NCBI GenBank assembly: GCA_963556195.1
Contig: OY744519.1
Coordinates: 109,113,032 to 109,177,031, forward strand
Direction: 5' to 3'
DNA: 64,000 nucleotides
From: Sepiola atlantica
Lineage: Eukaryota; Mollusca; Cephalopoda; Sepiida; Sepiolidae
Position 1 is the first letter of the stretch; the number at the start of each line of letters is the position of its first letter. Of this stretch, positions 1 to 9,879 are shown piece after piece. The notes beneath the pieces are model-generated. The model did not search any database, was not told where the DNA came from, and worked only from the letters and a program-made list of their open reading frames with translations. The translations under genes were made by a program, and so were the position numbers.

Positions 1-403
1 ATAGAAATATTAATAAGGGGTTCAGGGCTTGGAGCAAAAGTGTACAGGGATCTTCGTTGATTCACGGGGAAACGTGGGATGTGCTTCAAAGAGGTAGTAG
101 GGTGGGGGTAAAAGACTATAAATTTACAGAAATTTATTTCAATTAATGTCACTGTACTTAAAACCCAATCAATTCTGATTACATTCTTGGGTCCCACCCA
201 AAGTATTGAATATTAATAAAGGTAATATAGTATTATGGACTTGGGCCCAAAAGGAAATGGGGTTCCTCATTCGATGCCGGGCAACGATAGGTCTTCCTGC
301 TGTTTAAAATATAATTAAAACAAAAGTTTAATGATACAAGTGAATTGCAAAACTGTCTATTCTCACGGTAGTCGTGAAGAAAGACCTGTAATCTGTATTA
401 TTG
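1..403. other. AT-rich sequence, no feature recognised
   Basis: No open frame of note, no repeat arms and no known motif seen before the U2-headed repeat that begins at about 404. Confidence 0.5.
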
Positions 404-747
404 TCTCCTTTTGGCCAAGATCAAAGTGTAGTATCTGTTCTGATGGATACTACACCCCATAGACGGATATTGTCTTGGCCTTCGGGGCTTGATTTACGTC
501 TGTCTGTGGGTTTGTCCTGTGCAGTTCTAGGAGGTCCACCCTCCCAGGCTTTGCCTTCTCACCCTTTGAGAAGGGGTTAGTTTATTGCTAATCGTCTGAG
601 GCACCCCTACCGGGGAATGCCGACAGGGCTGCTTGGGCATTTTTTGTAGGCCAGAGTGCTCACCTTCTCGGGCGTTGGCTTTTCAAATCCCACTTTCGCG
701 ACCTTGTGTCTCATCTTACCGCTGTGGGAGGTAGATAAATAACTTGT
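404..747 (+). mobile_element. U2 snRNA-headed SINE-like repeat, type A
   Basis: The first 35 or so bases (CCTTTTGGCCAAGATCAAA then GTGTAGTATCTGTTCT) match the 5' end of U2 snRNA, including the GTAGTA branch-point recognition segment, with about two changes. Next comes GATGGATACTACAC, which can pair back onto GTGTAGTATC to form a 10-bp hairpin. The roughly 290-bp body is GC-richer than its surroundings and contains AGGAGGTCCACCCTCCC and ACCGGGGAATGCCGAC. The 3' end is GGAGGTAGATAAATAACTTG. The same head, body and tail recur at 30928-31266 (minus) and three times in tandem at 46257-47283. I infer a SINE with a snRNA-derived head; I saw no A/B boxes. Confidence 0.72.
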
Positions 748-924
748 CTAAAGAAACGTCAAGAGGAATTCCGAGACGATCTCTAGTTTTCGCGTGGCTG
801 AGAAATGCGTCATGGTCAAATAAAAAGGGATGCTTTTAATACACTAAAAACTTTAGTACATACTAACATTTAGTGACGGTAAAAATTGGCGTTTTACATC
901 TAATATATAATAAATAAATAAAAA

Positions 925-1248
925 TAGGTACTTGTAAGGAATGGGTATCCAGAGGTTTTCGGTACTTAGTCCGTCACAAGTATCAACGGAGAATCTCGAG
1001 TTAGTCCCGGAAATAGCTGAACTAGTTTACGATTTGAAAGCCACCTTTTCTTTTAAGAAGCTTTTTCACCTTTTTGGGGGCGGGCTAAAAAAAATGTGTA
1101 ATCCTTCGCATGTTTAGTGTAGTCTGTCTTTTTACATTTTTTTCGCGGCTTTCAAATCGTAAACTGCTTCAGTCATTTCCAGGACTGACTCGGGATTGAC
1201 TGGGTAAGTACCTAAATCCTCTGGATACTCATTCCTTACAAGTACCTA
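925..1248. mobile_element. Foldback/MITE-like element A
   Basis: Imperfect inverted arms at 925-1042 and 1147-1248 begin TAGGTACTTGTAAGGAATG and run in to TTTACGATTTGAAAGCC, separated by about 100 bp of T/G-rich sequence. A related single arm lies at 58741-58796 (GGTACTTGTAATGAATGGG on the minus strand), so this is a dispersed family rather than a unique palindrome. No transposase is present, so it would be non-autonomous. Confidence 0.65.
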
Positions 1249-1770
1249 AAAATGTTTTTAAACAGTCAACATCCCTGGTTCAATGTTTAAAAAATTAAAA
1301 GTGGGGGGGGGGGTGACAAAACTAAAATAAATGAATAATAAAAAAATATATATAAAAAAAAAAAAAAAAAATCGACATATTTGGCGAAATCGATTATTAT
1401 TAGTCATGTTTTATTATAAAAATTTGGAGAGAGGCCAAAACCCGCATATCGAGAAACCCGCACCGACCGACAAATAAAAGCGAATGCTTATGACGATGAT
1501 ATTTCCTCTCATGTCACATCGATCGTGACAATCTAGTCGGCAGCAAAACGAAGCAATTCAACTCACTCAGCTGTTAAGTTTGAACTACAAATATGAGGAG
1601 ATATAATTTAGATGAATTAAATAAAATTTGGGAAATGTTTTTTTTTTATATCTAAGAGTGCGATGTCGGGGTAGGGGGGCAAACAAATGAGTCTTCCACA
1701 GCTAACGAGCTATTCCTCTCGATCTCTCTAACCGGCACTGAATAAACGGTCAGTTACGCAAGAAAGAAGG
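1249..1770. other. AT-rich sequence with homopolymer tracts
   Basis: Contains a G10 tract near 1305, an A-rich tract near 1345-1370 and a T-run near 1640. No gene or repeat arm recognised. Confidence 0.4.
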
Positions 1771-2112
1771 GTTAATTCCTGTTTCAGTCACGTAAATTAT
1801 TTCGAGTGAAATGGGTTTAGGACATTACTCCCAAACAAAATAACTGATTTTTAATTAAACCATGTTTTCGTATATAAAGAAATTAAAACAATAAATCATA
1901 GTGAGTTTCATCGTACATATGAAACGGTGAATTGAAAACTAGGCTGGAAAAAAATATAGTCGTTATCTGTATAAAGATGTTCAGAAAGAGGCTAGCTAAG
2001 AAAAAACGATAACTCAAGTTCATACAATTCTAGTTAATAGGAGTGCTGCCAAAATCATGCAGAACCCGTTTCATTCTAAATAATTTACGTGACTGAAATA
2101 GGAATTAACGGA
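1771..2112. mobile_element. Inverted-repeat (MITE-like) element B
   Basis: Arms of about 45 bp at 1771-1815 and 2067-2112 share AATTCCTGTTTCAGTCACGT followed by AAATTATTT and an AAATGGGTT-type inner end. A single related arm, AATTCCTATTTGAGTCACGT, lies at 60871-60890, which supports a dispersed family. The interior is AT-rich with no coding potential. Confidence 0.55.
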
Positions 2113-2267
2113 AGTTAATATAAGTCGTGTAAATACACAACAGAAACTAAAGCTTACAAAGATCTCCCTTTTAAAAATAGACATTTAATTGTTTACTCAT
2201 TTTATTTGCTAAAAATACAAGTTACAATTCATTTTTTTATTATTAAAAACTTTATAATAAGTAAGTA

Positions 2268-2268
<1 letters not shown>

Positions 2269-2315
<47 letters not shown>

Positions 2316-2335
2316 TTTTTTTTTTTTTTTTTTTC
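2269..2335. repeat. (TA)n tract followed by poly-T
   Basis: About 21 TA dinucleotides followed directly by a run of about 22 T. Confidence 0.9.
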
Positions 2336-2932
2336 AAGCTGTGAAATCACCTTTGGCCAATAGAAGAGTTTCGTTTTTAAAGTAGTTCGGGTTTTTTCTT
2401 TTCTTTTTTTTTTACGTTTGTTTGTTCCTCTTTATTCTCGTTAAAAATTCATCAGCGGGTTTCCCGACATTTTTTTAAACCTCGAAATGAAAAACATTCA
2501 GTCCAGAAGGACTTATCGTTTAGCAAAACTTGATATAAATAAGCTAACAAAATATTTTTTAAAAAGGGGTCAAACGTTTCGTTCATTGACGCACATTTCA
2601 ATTTACGGTGATGACGACACACACCATTTACACTTGGGAATTTTTAAGATGGAAACAACGAATCAGAAAGATTAGAGAAGATCGCAGTTAAATCAACATT
2701 AAGATGCGCCTATATGTAACAACTGAACTAATTTGACTTTTATAAGAAATCGTCCTTTCTACACATGCACACAATTTTCACATAATACGGCACAATAATC
2801 AGGTCTCCAAGATACTTTTCGGTACTAATACTCACCTTTCAGATAGATTTACACGATTTAAATTTTGTCTTAAGAAAGTCCGCTAAATCGTATTACTTGA
2901 GTTATGTCTAAATTTCAGCTCTTTTCAAAAGT
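2336..2932. other. AT-rich sequence, no feature recognised
   Basis: A 62-codon open frame at 2487-2675 has no recognisable domain and no supporting context; I do not call it a gene. Confidence 0.4.
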
Positions 2933-3296
2933 CGTCATTCTATACGATTATTCGATTTATAGTTTTAAAATTACACTGCGATTTAAAATGCAATAATAAA
3001 GAAAAAATAAGATTTTATTTAATATCGATTCTTTAAGAGGAAGTGTCCGTGCCCCAACCCTGACGTGTTTGTTTGATTTTTTTTTTGCATATATTTTTTT
3101 ACCAAGCTCTACGTTTGGATCTATCGTCATTCTCTGTATCAGACTTAAAGAGTTTTCTTTTTCTAATATTAAAGTTAGCAAAACAAAATACTAAGTTCTC
3201 TTTAAAAAAAAAAGTATGGATATTTTTATTTTGTTGCATCTTAAATTGCAATGTTGTTTTGAAAACTTACAAATTGAATAATCGTATAGAATGACG
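2933..3296. mobile_element. Inverted-repeat (MITE-like) element C
   Basis: Arms of about 75-80 bp at 2933-3010 and 3218-3296 begin GTCATTCTATACGATTATTC and pair imperfectly. The loop region of about 200 bp is AT-rich with no coding domain; short open frames here on both strands are by-products of the inverted repeat. Confidence 0.6.
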
Positions 3297-3827
3297 TCTT
3301 AAAAAGAATTTTGGGACGCTAAGACGAGGAAGTAAAAGGTTATTTAAATCGGCGAAATAATAATAGACAATAATTGTCTTTGCTAACACCTTTTTCTTCT
3401 TTCTTACATTCAACAGAACTTCACATTGCGATCAGCTCACGTGAAGGTTTTTCTCCGCTTGTTTGTAAGTGAACTCAACGATCAAAAAATGTATAATAAC
3501 CAGTACAAATATTCAAGCACTCATCGTTTTTTTATCGTTTATTTCATGTGAAGGAATAAACAGTAGAAGCAAGTATTAAAAATCGTATACGCTTCGCAAC
3601 CATTAAAGAATTAAACAAAAAAAATAAACAAAAACAAAAAGAATGACGATTATTCAAAAGCCTATCTGTGCCTAACGGACATTGCCGGGAGTCTTTAATT
3701 TCATTTTGGTTTGACTAATTGACCCCCCCCCCTCTTATGCCCTTTCTCTAAATTAATTAAGAAACTATTTACATTTTTTGGAAAGATAATGCAATGAGAG
3801 AATGCCATTTTAAAGAAATTTCTGTGC
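3297..3827. other. AT-rich sequence, no feature recognised
   Basis: Contains a C10 tract near 3722. No coding domain or repeat arm seen. Confidence 0.4.
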
Positions 3828-3943
3828 TTCTACAGAATATGAACCGAATCGACTTTTGCCGAACTAAACCTAACTTAGGCTATGGTTAAGTTTAGGGTTA
3901 AAAACAATAAACAGTACGATTTAAATTCTGTAGAAGTACCGAC
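3828..3943. mobile_element. Short inverted-repeat element D, copy 1
   Basis: The ends GCTTCTACAGAATATGAACC and, inverted, AAATTCTGTAGAAGTACC enclose a shared core (GACTTTTGCCGAACTAAACC). The same ends and core occur at 31288-31434, which identifies a small dispersed foldback family. Confidence 0.6.
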
Positions 3944-4149
3944 CGAAATCCATTTCGCAATAAAATCAATCAGACATCTTTAAATCGCATTTTCTACTAA
4001 ATTATTCTGGTGAATTTAATTTCATAATGATGTTTTTTTTTTTAATATAATTTTTTTTTAATTAGTTTCATTTCATGCTATTGCAATTTTAATAAATATT
4101 TGATTAAAAATATTCGATTAAAAAATAAATTCAATTTGTATGTCCCAAT

Positions 4150-4362
4150 TTACTTGCCTTCTCACGAGGGGAGGGGAGTTAGACAAAAGTCGCTTTTTTT
4201 AATGTGAGGAAAATCCCCCCCCCCAAAGGGGTACTCTGGATTGGACCTAAAATTAAAATTGCCTCAGTCTAGAAAGATTTCTAACTGAGGACAAAAAAGA
4301 TGACGTGTAGTATCAGACACTACACTTTGCTCCTAGACAAAGGGACCAACGAGTTCAATGTG
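4150..4362 (-). mobile_element. U2-headed repeat, type B
   Basis: Read on the minus strand it shows GTGTAGTGTCTGATACTACA, CTAGAAAGATTTCTAACTGA-type central sequence and a tail related to the copies at 5390-5610 and 7045-7230. The head is more diverged than in those copies. Type B shares the U2-like head with type A but has a different, more AT-rich body. Confidence 0.5.
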
Positions 4363-5389
4363 CAGATCAGATAGTCATGAGGAAAACACAGACACACGAA
4401 GTTGTCTAATATTTTTTTTAATATAGAGATTAATTCGAGAAATAATATTGGTGTAAAAATTGTTGAGCAAGATTAGAATGAGCTCATGGAAAAAAAGGGG
4501 GGGATTTTTTCTTCGTTTCTGTAACGATCAAGAAATCAAAAGATCTCGTGTTTAAAAACACGAGATCTTTTTAAAGAAAAATAGCAGACTTATCAAAATA
4601 GCCACAGCGTAAAACAATTTTTTGAATGGATCTTGTAAGACGGGATTTAATAAGGGCAGTTTTGTTCAATGAAGAACACCGTAAAACGTAGACCATTTAA
4701 GGGAGGAAGGGAGGATACCTTATTTTCGTAGTGTAAAGGAGGGGGGTTAACTTCCGTGAGTTTATTATTACTACATGAATATAAACATACATTTTAAAGG
4801 CTTTTTGTTTTTGTTTTTTTTACTTAAGACTTTATGAATGGAAAATACAAGGTGTTTTATTTACGATAGTCACATTTGACTTTTTCGTTGTAAAACGTGA
4901 GTCTGATCACATGATCATATAAAAACATTCCTGAGTTGTTTTAATGTTTTGTGCTAAGCAGATAAGAATGATATCTAGTCGTATTGGATTTTTTTTTTAT
5001 TACAAAAATAAATTGAAAAAATAAAAAAAGTTATAAAATAAAGATGAATCATAAATCGAGAATTTTCGACTTTTCATTAAAAACAGAAGAGGAAAACCCC
5101 AGAACTAAGCTGATTAATCGGATTTTTTTCTTTTCTTTACTCAATAATTCCAGAATTTAAAAAATGTGCTATTTAACCCGATTATTGGTTTGAACATTAA
5201 ACTACACAAAACTAAAGTTACAAACAATTAAGAAAACAAATTCCTTTGAGTAAAAAAAAAGATAAATAACTCAGAAATTAACTAAAACAATAAACAAGAA
5301 AAAAAAAACTAAAAAGAAAAAGTCTTCAAAAAAGTAAAATGAATTCACCATTTTTACACCTTTTTCTATTTACGCAACTTGTGACTGAC
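4363..5389. other. AT-rich sequence with one perfect hairpin
   Basis: The only structured feature is a palindrome at about 4537-4575 with arms AAAAGATCTCGTG around a short A/T loop. The rest is AT-rich with no coding domain. Confidence 0.5.
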
Positions 5390-5610
5390 ATTTTTGGCTA
5401 AGATCAAAGTGTAGTATCCGTTCTAGTACTACATTTCATTATTTCTGTCCTAGGTCGTCGGTCAGTGAAAGAGAAATCCTTCTAGACTGAGGGAATTTAA
5501 ATTTTTGTCCTAATCCAGAATGCCCCTTTTGGGGGGAACTGGATGTTCCCAACATTAAAAACCAACCGTCTGTCTGATTCTGTCCTCGTGAAGCAAGTAA
5601 ATAGGGACAT
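5390..5610 (+). mobile_element. U2-headed repeat, type B
   Basis: Starts TTTTTGGCTAAGATCAAAG then TGTAGTATCCGTTCT, nearly identical to bases about 15-50 of U2 snRNA and including GGCTAAGATCAA. It continues with GAGAAATCCTTCTAGACTGA and GTCCTAATCCAGAATGCCCC and ends near TCCTCGTGAAGCAAG. The 7045-7230 copy shares the same order of blocks. Confidence 0.65.
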
Positions 5611-5670
5611 TTTATTTATTTTGAAAATAACTTTTGAATTCAAACGTCATTATTTACCGTAATTGTATTG

Positions 5671-5819
5671 ATTGAGACTACTATTCTAATCTTGGTTGTT
5701 ATATTCACGTTTTGACCGATTTAAACTCCGACCTTCTACAGAAGGTCGGAGGTTGCATCGGTCGAAACGTTGCGAATATAACAACCAAGATGAGAATAGT
5801 AGTCTCAATAATACAAATT
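5671..5819. repeat. Head-to-head copies of a SINE 3'-end module (palindrome)
   Basis: Arms of about 65 bp run from ATTGAGACTACTATTCT to CTCCGACCTTC and back, with a 5-base loop. The right arm reads AAGGTCGGAGGTTGCATCGG then TCGAAACGTTGCG. This is the 3'-terminal module of the tRNA-derived SINE seen at 27836-28150 and 37664-38010, here in inverted duplicate without the tRNA part. Confidence 0.7.
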
Positions 5820-6379
5820 ATCAATCCTAATCTCACAAATTTTGAAACAAAAGTCACCATTTAAATTTTAAAATTAATTTCTTAACCTGATACTTATTCT
5901 ATTTTTTACTTAATCTATAGTTTTTCTTTGTTTTTGTTTTTTCACCTGGCGGACGTAAAAGATTTCTTTTTAACTAAACGTTAATTTTGCTATGAAAAAA
6001 GTCACATAATTCCGAGAGGAAAAGGGAAATCTACGCCGTTCGCCACTTTCTACGTTCTCTCTTTTTCGTCATGTTTTGTTTTTTTTCTCGTCTGTTTATT
6101 GTTTTTAGTTAATTATTAATATAAGACCACAAGAAGGTTAAAACAAAGAATAACATTAGGATGATTGGGTAGAGATGAATGTACAGTGTTGTTATAAACT
6201 GCACTTACCTAGATTCGTTCAGTTTTTTCGCCGGGAATTCCAACTAGTCAATTTAAAAAGCCATCTGCACGAGTAATCGCACATTTCCAACATTCACCTT
6301 CTTCGCCTTCTCTGTGGTCGTGACATAGGAATATGGCGGGAGTATTTGTTATCGGCTTTTTCATTGGTTCATAAATATA
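5820..6379. other. AT-rich sequence, no feature recognised
   Basis: No coding domain, repeat arms or RNA motif noticed. Confidence 0.4.
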
Positions 6380-6780
6380 TTGCTTCTATTCTTTAGCTTT
6401 CACTTTTTTTTCATTCTCTCACGCCACTATGTATTCCTCTCTTCTCCCCGCTGTATTGCTTCCTTGCTCTCTCTTTCTCTTTCTCTCTCTCTCTCTCTCT
6501 CTCATAGGAACGCTCCTTTTCTTCTCCTTTTTACCTCACTATATCTCGTATTCTTTCTTTCTTTCTTTCCATCTCTCTCATAACGCTTTTTTTCCTTTTT
6601 GTTCTTTCCTCTCTTCTGTCTTCTTTATCTTTCGTTTTCTCTCTCCCTCACATCTCTATCTTTCTCTCTATTCTTTATCTTTCGTTTTCTTTCTTTCTCT
6701 CTTCCTCCCCCTGTCTCATCTCATAGGAACGCTCCTTTCTTCTGTTTCTTTCTTTTCTTACACCATCCCCCCCCTCTCTC

Positions 6781-6818
<38 letters not shown>

Positions 6819-6880
6819 TTTTACATTGTTTCGTTCACGAAACTCCCTTTCTTTTCTCTCTTCTTTCATTTTTCTTAAAC
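6380..6880. repeat. Pyrimidine-rich block with (CT)n tracts
   Basis: Nearly all C/T on the plus strand, with (TC)n runs near 6480 and 6778-6815 and a repeated CATAGGAACGCTCCTTT (at about 6504 and 6723), which suggests internal duplication. Long Ser/Leu/Phe-rich or Arg/Glu-rich frames here are composition artefacts. Confidence 0.8.
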
Positions 6881-7044
6881 CAAAGTTTCTAGTTTGTTCG
6901 TATTGCCATAAAATTGAACACACATTTTCGTTTGACAAATTTCATAATAAAGGCACTGATATTTATGAAAAAAATAAATAAAAGTAAAACGTTTAGAATA
7001 AAAGAGAAGTATTAATTAATTATTCATTCTCAAATGTTACTGTA

Positions 7045-7230
7045 CTGAAGATCAAGGTTTAGTATCTGTTCTGTCCTCAATCAAAAGAGAAATCTTCCTT
7101 GACTGGGGCAATTTTAATTTCTGTCCCATGCAGAGTGCCATTTGTTGTTTTTTTTTGGGGGGGGGGGCTTGATATCTCTCGCATACAAAGGCGACCTTAT
7201 GTCTAACTTTGTCCTTGTAAGGAAACAAGT
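7045..7230 (+). mobile_element. U2-headed repeat, type B
   Basis: Begins ACTGAAGATCAAGGTTTAGT then ATCTGTTCTGTCC, a degraded U2 head, followed by AGAGAAATCTTCCTTGACTG and GTCCCATGCAGAGTGCCA, then a G10 tract. The tail TTGTCCTTGTAAGGAAACAA corresponds to that of the 5390-5610 copy. Confidence 0.55.
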
Positions 7231-8727
7231 AAATGTGAACTGCGCTGAAATCAGTGAAAGAGAAAAGATTGATATATAGACGAATGATGCAGGTGATTTT
7301 TACTGCAATTTTGAATATCTTTACATGTAAACAATTTCCTTTACAACATTCTTAGAAGCAGCAGCGGTAGCGGATGTTGTTTTTATGTATCGACTGTCGA
7401 TTGGACAAAATCTCCAATCAGCAGTTTCTTTCAGAGAACCGAAGAAGCAAGGATATTCACTCCCAACTCTTACACGTAGTATAAAAACCTAAACACAGCG
7501 TTTTTCTTTCTCTTTCCTATTTTTCTTCCATAGACAACACACATGCGTTCTGTCACAATCCAGGCTTCATCCTTTGAGACACTTTTACAAACTACTAAAC
7601 ACAGAGCCAGCATATGCACGCTGCTAACCAAACTCTCTCGCACACAAGTTCGTACATGCACTCTCTCACTGGGAAAATAGACACACACATTTACATGCAT
7701 ATCCCATTTATATACCTGCAAACTCATGCGACGCCAGTCGAAACAAACATGACTACTCAATTTCTCCTTACAAGACAAACACTCTTTTTTCACCAAAACG
7801 TTCTTTGGACACTTTGAACTCTCTTTCATTGGCAACACTTTATTTTGCATTGTCTTAATAAGTTGTCACTAAAAATTAATTATTTTCTATGGGTAGACAT
7901 TGTCATTCTGTCTTTTGATAATGTCTTATCTTCAACAACATAATATTTTGTTCTTTGTAATTGTTTAGGATTTCAAAAATATTATATAATAATTTTTTAA
8001 GATTTAACTTATTAAAAATTAAAAACAAAAACTAACAGAATGATTGTGAATATTTTCAGCTATTACCATTTTACGAGAAAACTTTTTTTTCGACACATTC
8101 AAAATAAAAGAAACATAATTACTTAAAAATCAAAATTCTCGTAAACTGTATAATGTGCAGTCACATACAGACAACCAGGTGTTCACCATGAGGCATCCGA
8201 ATAAAAAGTGTCTAAAAATATTCCGTACACATGTGACTCCATGCAGCATTTTCGGTAAAATTAATAAATACAAAAATGTTTATATTTTAACCCAATCAAA
8301 AGTGTCTCCGTTTAAATATAAAGTTGTGTGTTTCGCAAGCTCATGATATTTCGGCAAGAGTATAAACGCTATAAAATCCAGAAATTAAATCAGTAGGATT
8401 ACAACAGAGCCTGACTTCAAACACCTCGCCAACCTAGACGGCTCTCTTCAAAGAAAACTTAAGCATCCTTAACCTTTTTTCTTTTGATCACACCTCATGT
8501 TGAACTCTTCTGACTATTATTAAACTTTTCACACTTACATGCCATGGTCAGACATTCATCCAACTAATCAAGATGTAACTGTGCCTGATGCACAGTTACG
8601 TCTTGATATAGACAACTACATCTACATATTACTGCACCCAAAAACAATCAACAAACTTGTATCATCGCAAGGAATTCACTGCAGAACATTCTCCTTTCTT
8701 CCAAGATTTTATGTGAATTTTGTATGC

Positions 8728-8733
<6 letters not shown>
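7231..8733. other. Sequence without recognised genes
   Basis: Short opposing frames at 7470-7850 have no recognisable domain. A near-perfect hairpin lies at 8566-8606 (AAGATGTAACTGTGC, loop, GCACAGTTACGTCTT). I see nothing else that can be supported. Confidence 0.4.

Positions 8734-8791
<58 letters not shown>
8734..8791. repeat. (TA)n tract
   Basis: About 29 TA units immediately upstream of a hammerhead ribozyme. Confidence 0.95.
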
Positions 8792-8792
<1 letters not shown>

Positions 8793-8793
<1 letters not shown>

Positions 8794-8839
8794 TATGCTG
8801 ATGAGTCCCGGTTTACGGACGAAACGTATACGTGCATAG
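8793..8839 (+). ncRNA. Hammerhead ribozyme, SINE group, copy 1
   Basis: Core CTGATGA (8798-8804) and GAAA (8821-8824). Stem I is CTATG/CATAG (5 bp), stem II GTCC/GGAC with a loop CGGTTTAC, and stem III ACGT/ACGT with a 2-base loop. The cleavage triplet reads GTG instead of NUH (H is not G), so this copy is probably inactive although all helices are intact. It is the first of a pair 333 bp apart that brackets a SINE body. Confidence 0.8.
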
Positions 8840-9124
8840 ATAATAAACAATAACAAATATTTATTATTATTTGTCGCTCCTCGAAAAAGTAGAGCACTGT
8901 ATGTGTAGTATTAGCACAGCACGACGTCACTAGCTTTAAATGCATCGTTCCTTCCTCAAAAAAGTAGAACGCTCCTAGACGTTAAGCCGCCGATAACGTG
9001 TTAAAATTATCACAGTTTATTCACTATTTAAAATTGGCTGTGTGGTTAAAGCGTTGGATTTGAATTGTAAAATACTCGTAATCCGGGGTTTCGAACCACA
9101 TGACCGGTAGTGAATAGTCATATC
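8840..9124 (+). mobile_element. Retrozyme-like SINE body with tRNA-like region
   Basis: The body begins after the first ribozyme (AATAAACAATAACAAATATT) and contains TTCGTTCC-like and AGTAGAACGCTCC blocks. It ends in a tRNA-like segment at about 9036-9105, with an A-box-like GTGTGGTTAAAGCGTTGG and a B-box-like GGGGTTTCGAACC. The same blocks precede the ribozyme at 51691. Distance between equivalent ribozyme cleavage positions is 333 bp. I infer a non-autonomous retroelement transcribed by RNA polymerase III and processed by hammerhead cleavage. Confidence 0.7.
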
Positions 9125-9173
9125 TCTATGCTGATTAGTCCCGGTTTAAGGACGAAACGTATACGTACATAGA
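9125..9173 (+). ncRNA. Hammerhead ribozyme, SINE group, copy 2 (core mutated)
   Basis: Stem I TCTATG/CATAGA (6 bp), stem II GTCC/GGAC, GAAA at 9154-9157, stem III ACGT/ACGT and cleavage triplet GTA are all intact. The core reads CTGATTA, so the conserved G8 is T and catalysis is probably lost. Followed by AATAAACAATAACAAATATT and a (TA)n tract. Confidence 0.8.
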
Positions 9174-9194
9174 TAATAAACAATAACAAATATT

Positions 9195-9198
<4 letters not shown>

Positions 9199-9256
<58 letters not shown>
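9199..9256. repeat. (TA)n tract
   Basis: About 29 TA units, immediately 3' of a hammerhead-SINE. Confidence 0.95.
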
Positions 9257-9260
<4 letters not shown>

Positions 9261-9529
9261 CCTTCATATAGTTTATATCTGCTTTTTGTGTTTCTTTATT
9301 CCTTCTGTATTTAATCAACATTGATGGTGAGGCTGTACACTTGAATGCAAATCCCACAAATGTAAGTTACGAAGTAGACTTTTCTCTATAGATGTACTAT
9401 TTATCATTAGTACATTACCCATGGAAACGTTGATAAAATTTTAAATCCTTTCTGCATTCCAACCATATTTGTTACAAATAAACCTCAGCCTATGCCTGCC
9501 TTGTCCACCAAGTTTTAGTCATGAATGTC

Positions 9530-9843
9530 CAACATTTTTTGTTTCATCGCTGTTCAATAATATGCAAGGATACTTTGGTGATCATCTCATCAGTAAAAGA
9601 TGTGATCCTAAATTCGCTTCACATTCACCGGATCCTAAGCCCTTGGATAATTTCTATCAAAACAATCCCCAGACTATTCTTGAACTGGACAGGGCCGCCA
9701 TCATGGCTGGAATCATGGGAAGGTATGCCAAGAGAGGATTGACAATTTTGCACATTGTATCCAGTTGTGGTTGCAGCACAAAGGTGCACATTTGGAGCTT
9801 ATCATTAGAAGGCGATAAAATAAAGACTGTTGGACATTCATGA
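9530..9843 (+). pseudogene. Tc1/mariner-superfamily transposase C-terminus (decayed)
   Basis: The frame ending at the stop at 9841-9843 contains FGDHLIS, followed by SPDPKPLDNF (compare the family's SPDLxPxDFxLWG), then NNPQTILEL and a final region resembling GGHLxxxxF. This order is that of the C-terminal part of DDE_3-type Tc1/mariner-related transposases. The catalytic WG segment after the proline motif is degraded and no upstream catalytic domain or TIR was found. Similarity is recognised by eye only. Confidence 0.45.
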
Positions 9844-9879
9844 ATGAAACTTGGTGGAAAAGTCATGCATAAACTGAAG

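Noticed and set aside
404..480. Functional U2 snRNA gene
   Set aside because: Only the first part of U2 matches; the Sm site and 3' stem-loops are absent and the sequence continues into a repeat body.
6380..6938. Ser/Leu-rich and Arg/Glu-rich frames
   Set aside because: Artefacts of a pyrimidine-rich block read in several frames.
8539..8856. Open frames rich in Ile-Tyr repeats (also at 9118, 42204, 45447, 45917, 52060, 59086, 62825, 63105)
   Set aside because: They are translations of (TA)n microsatellites on either strand, with no other domain.
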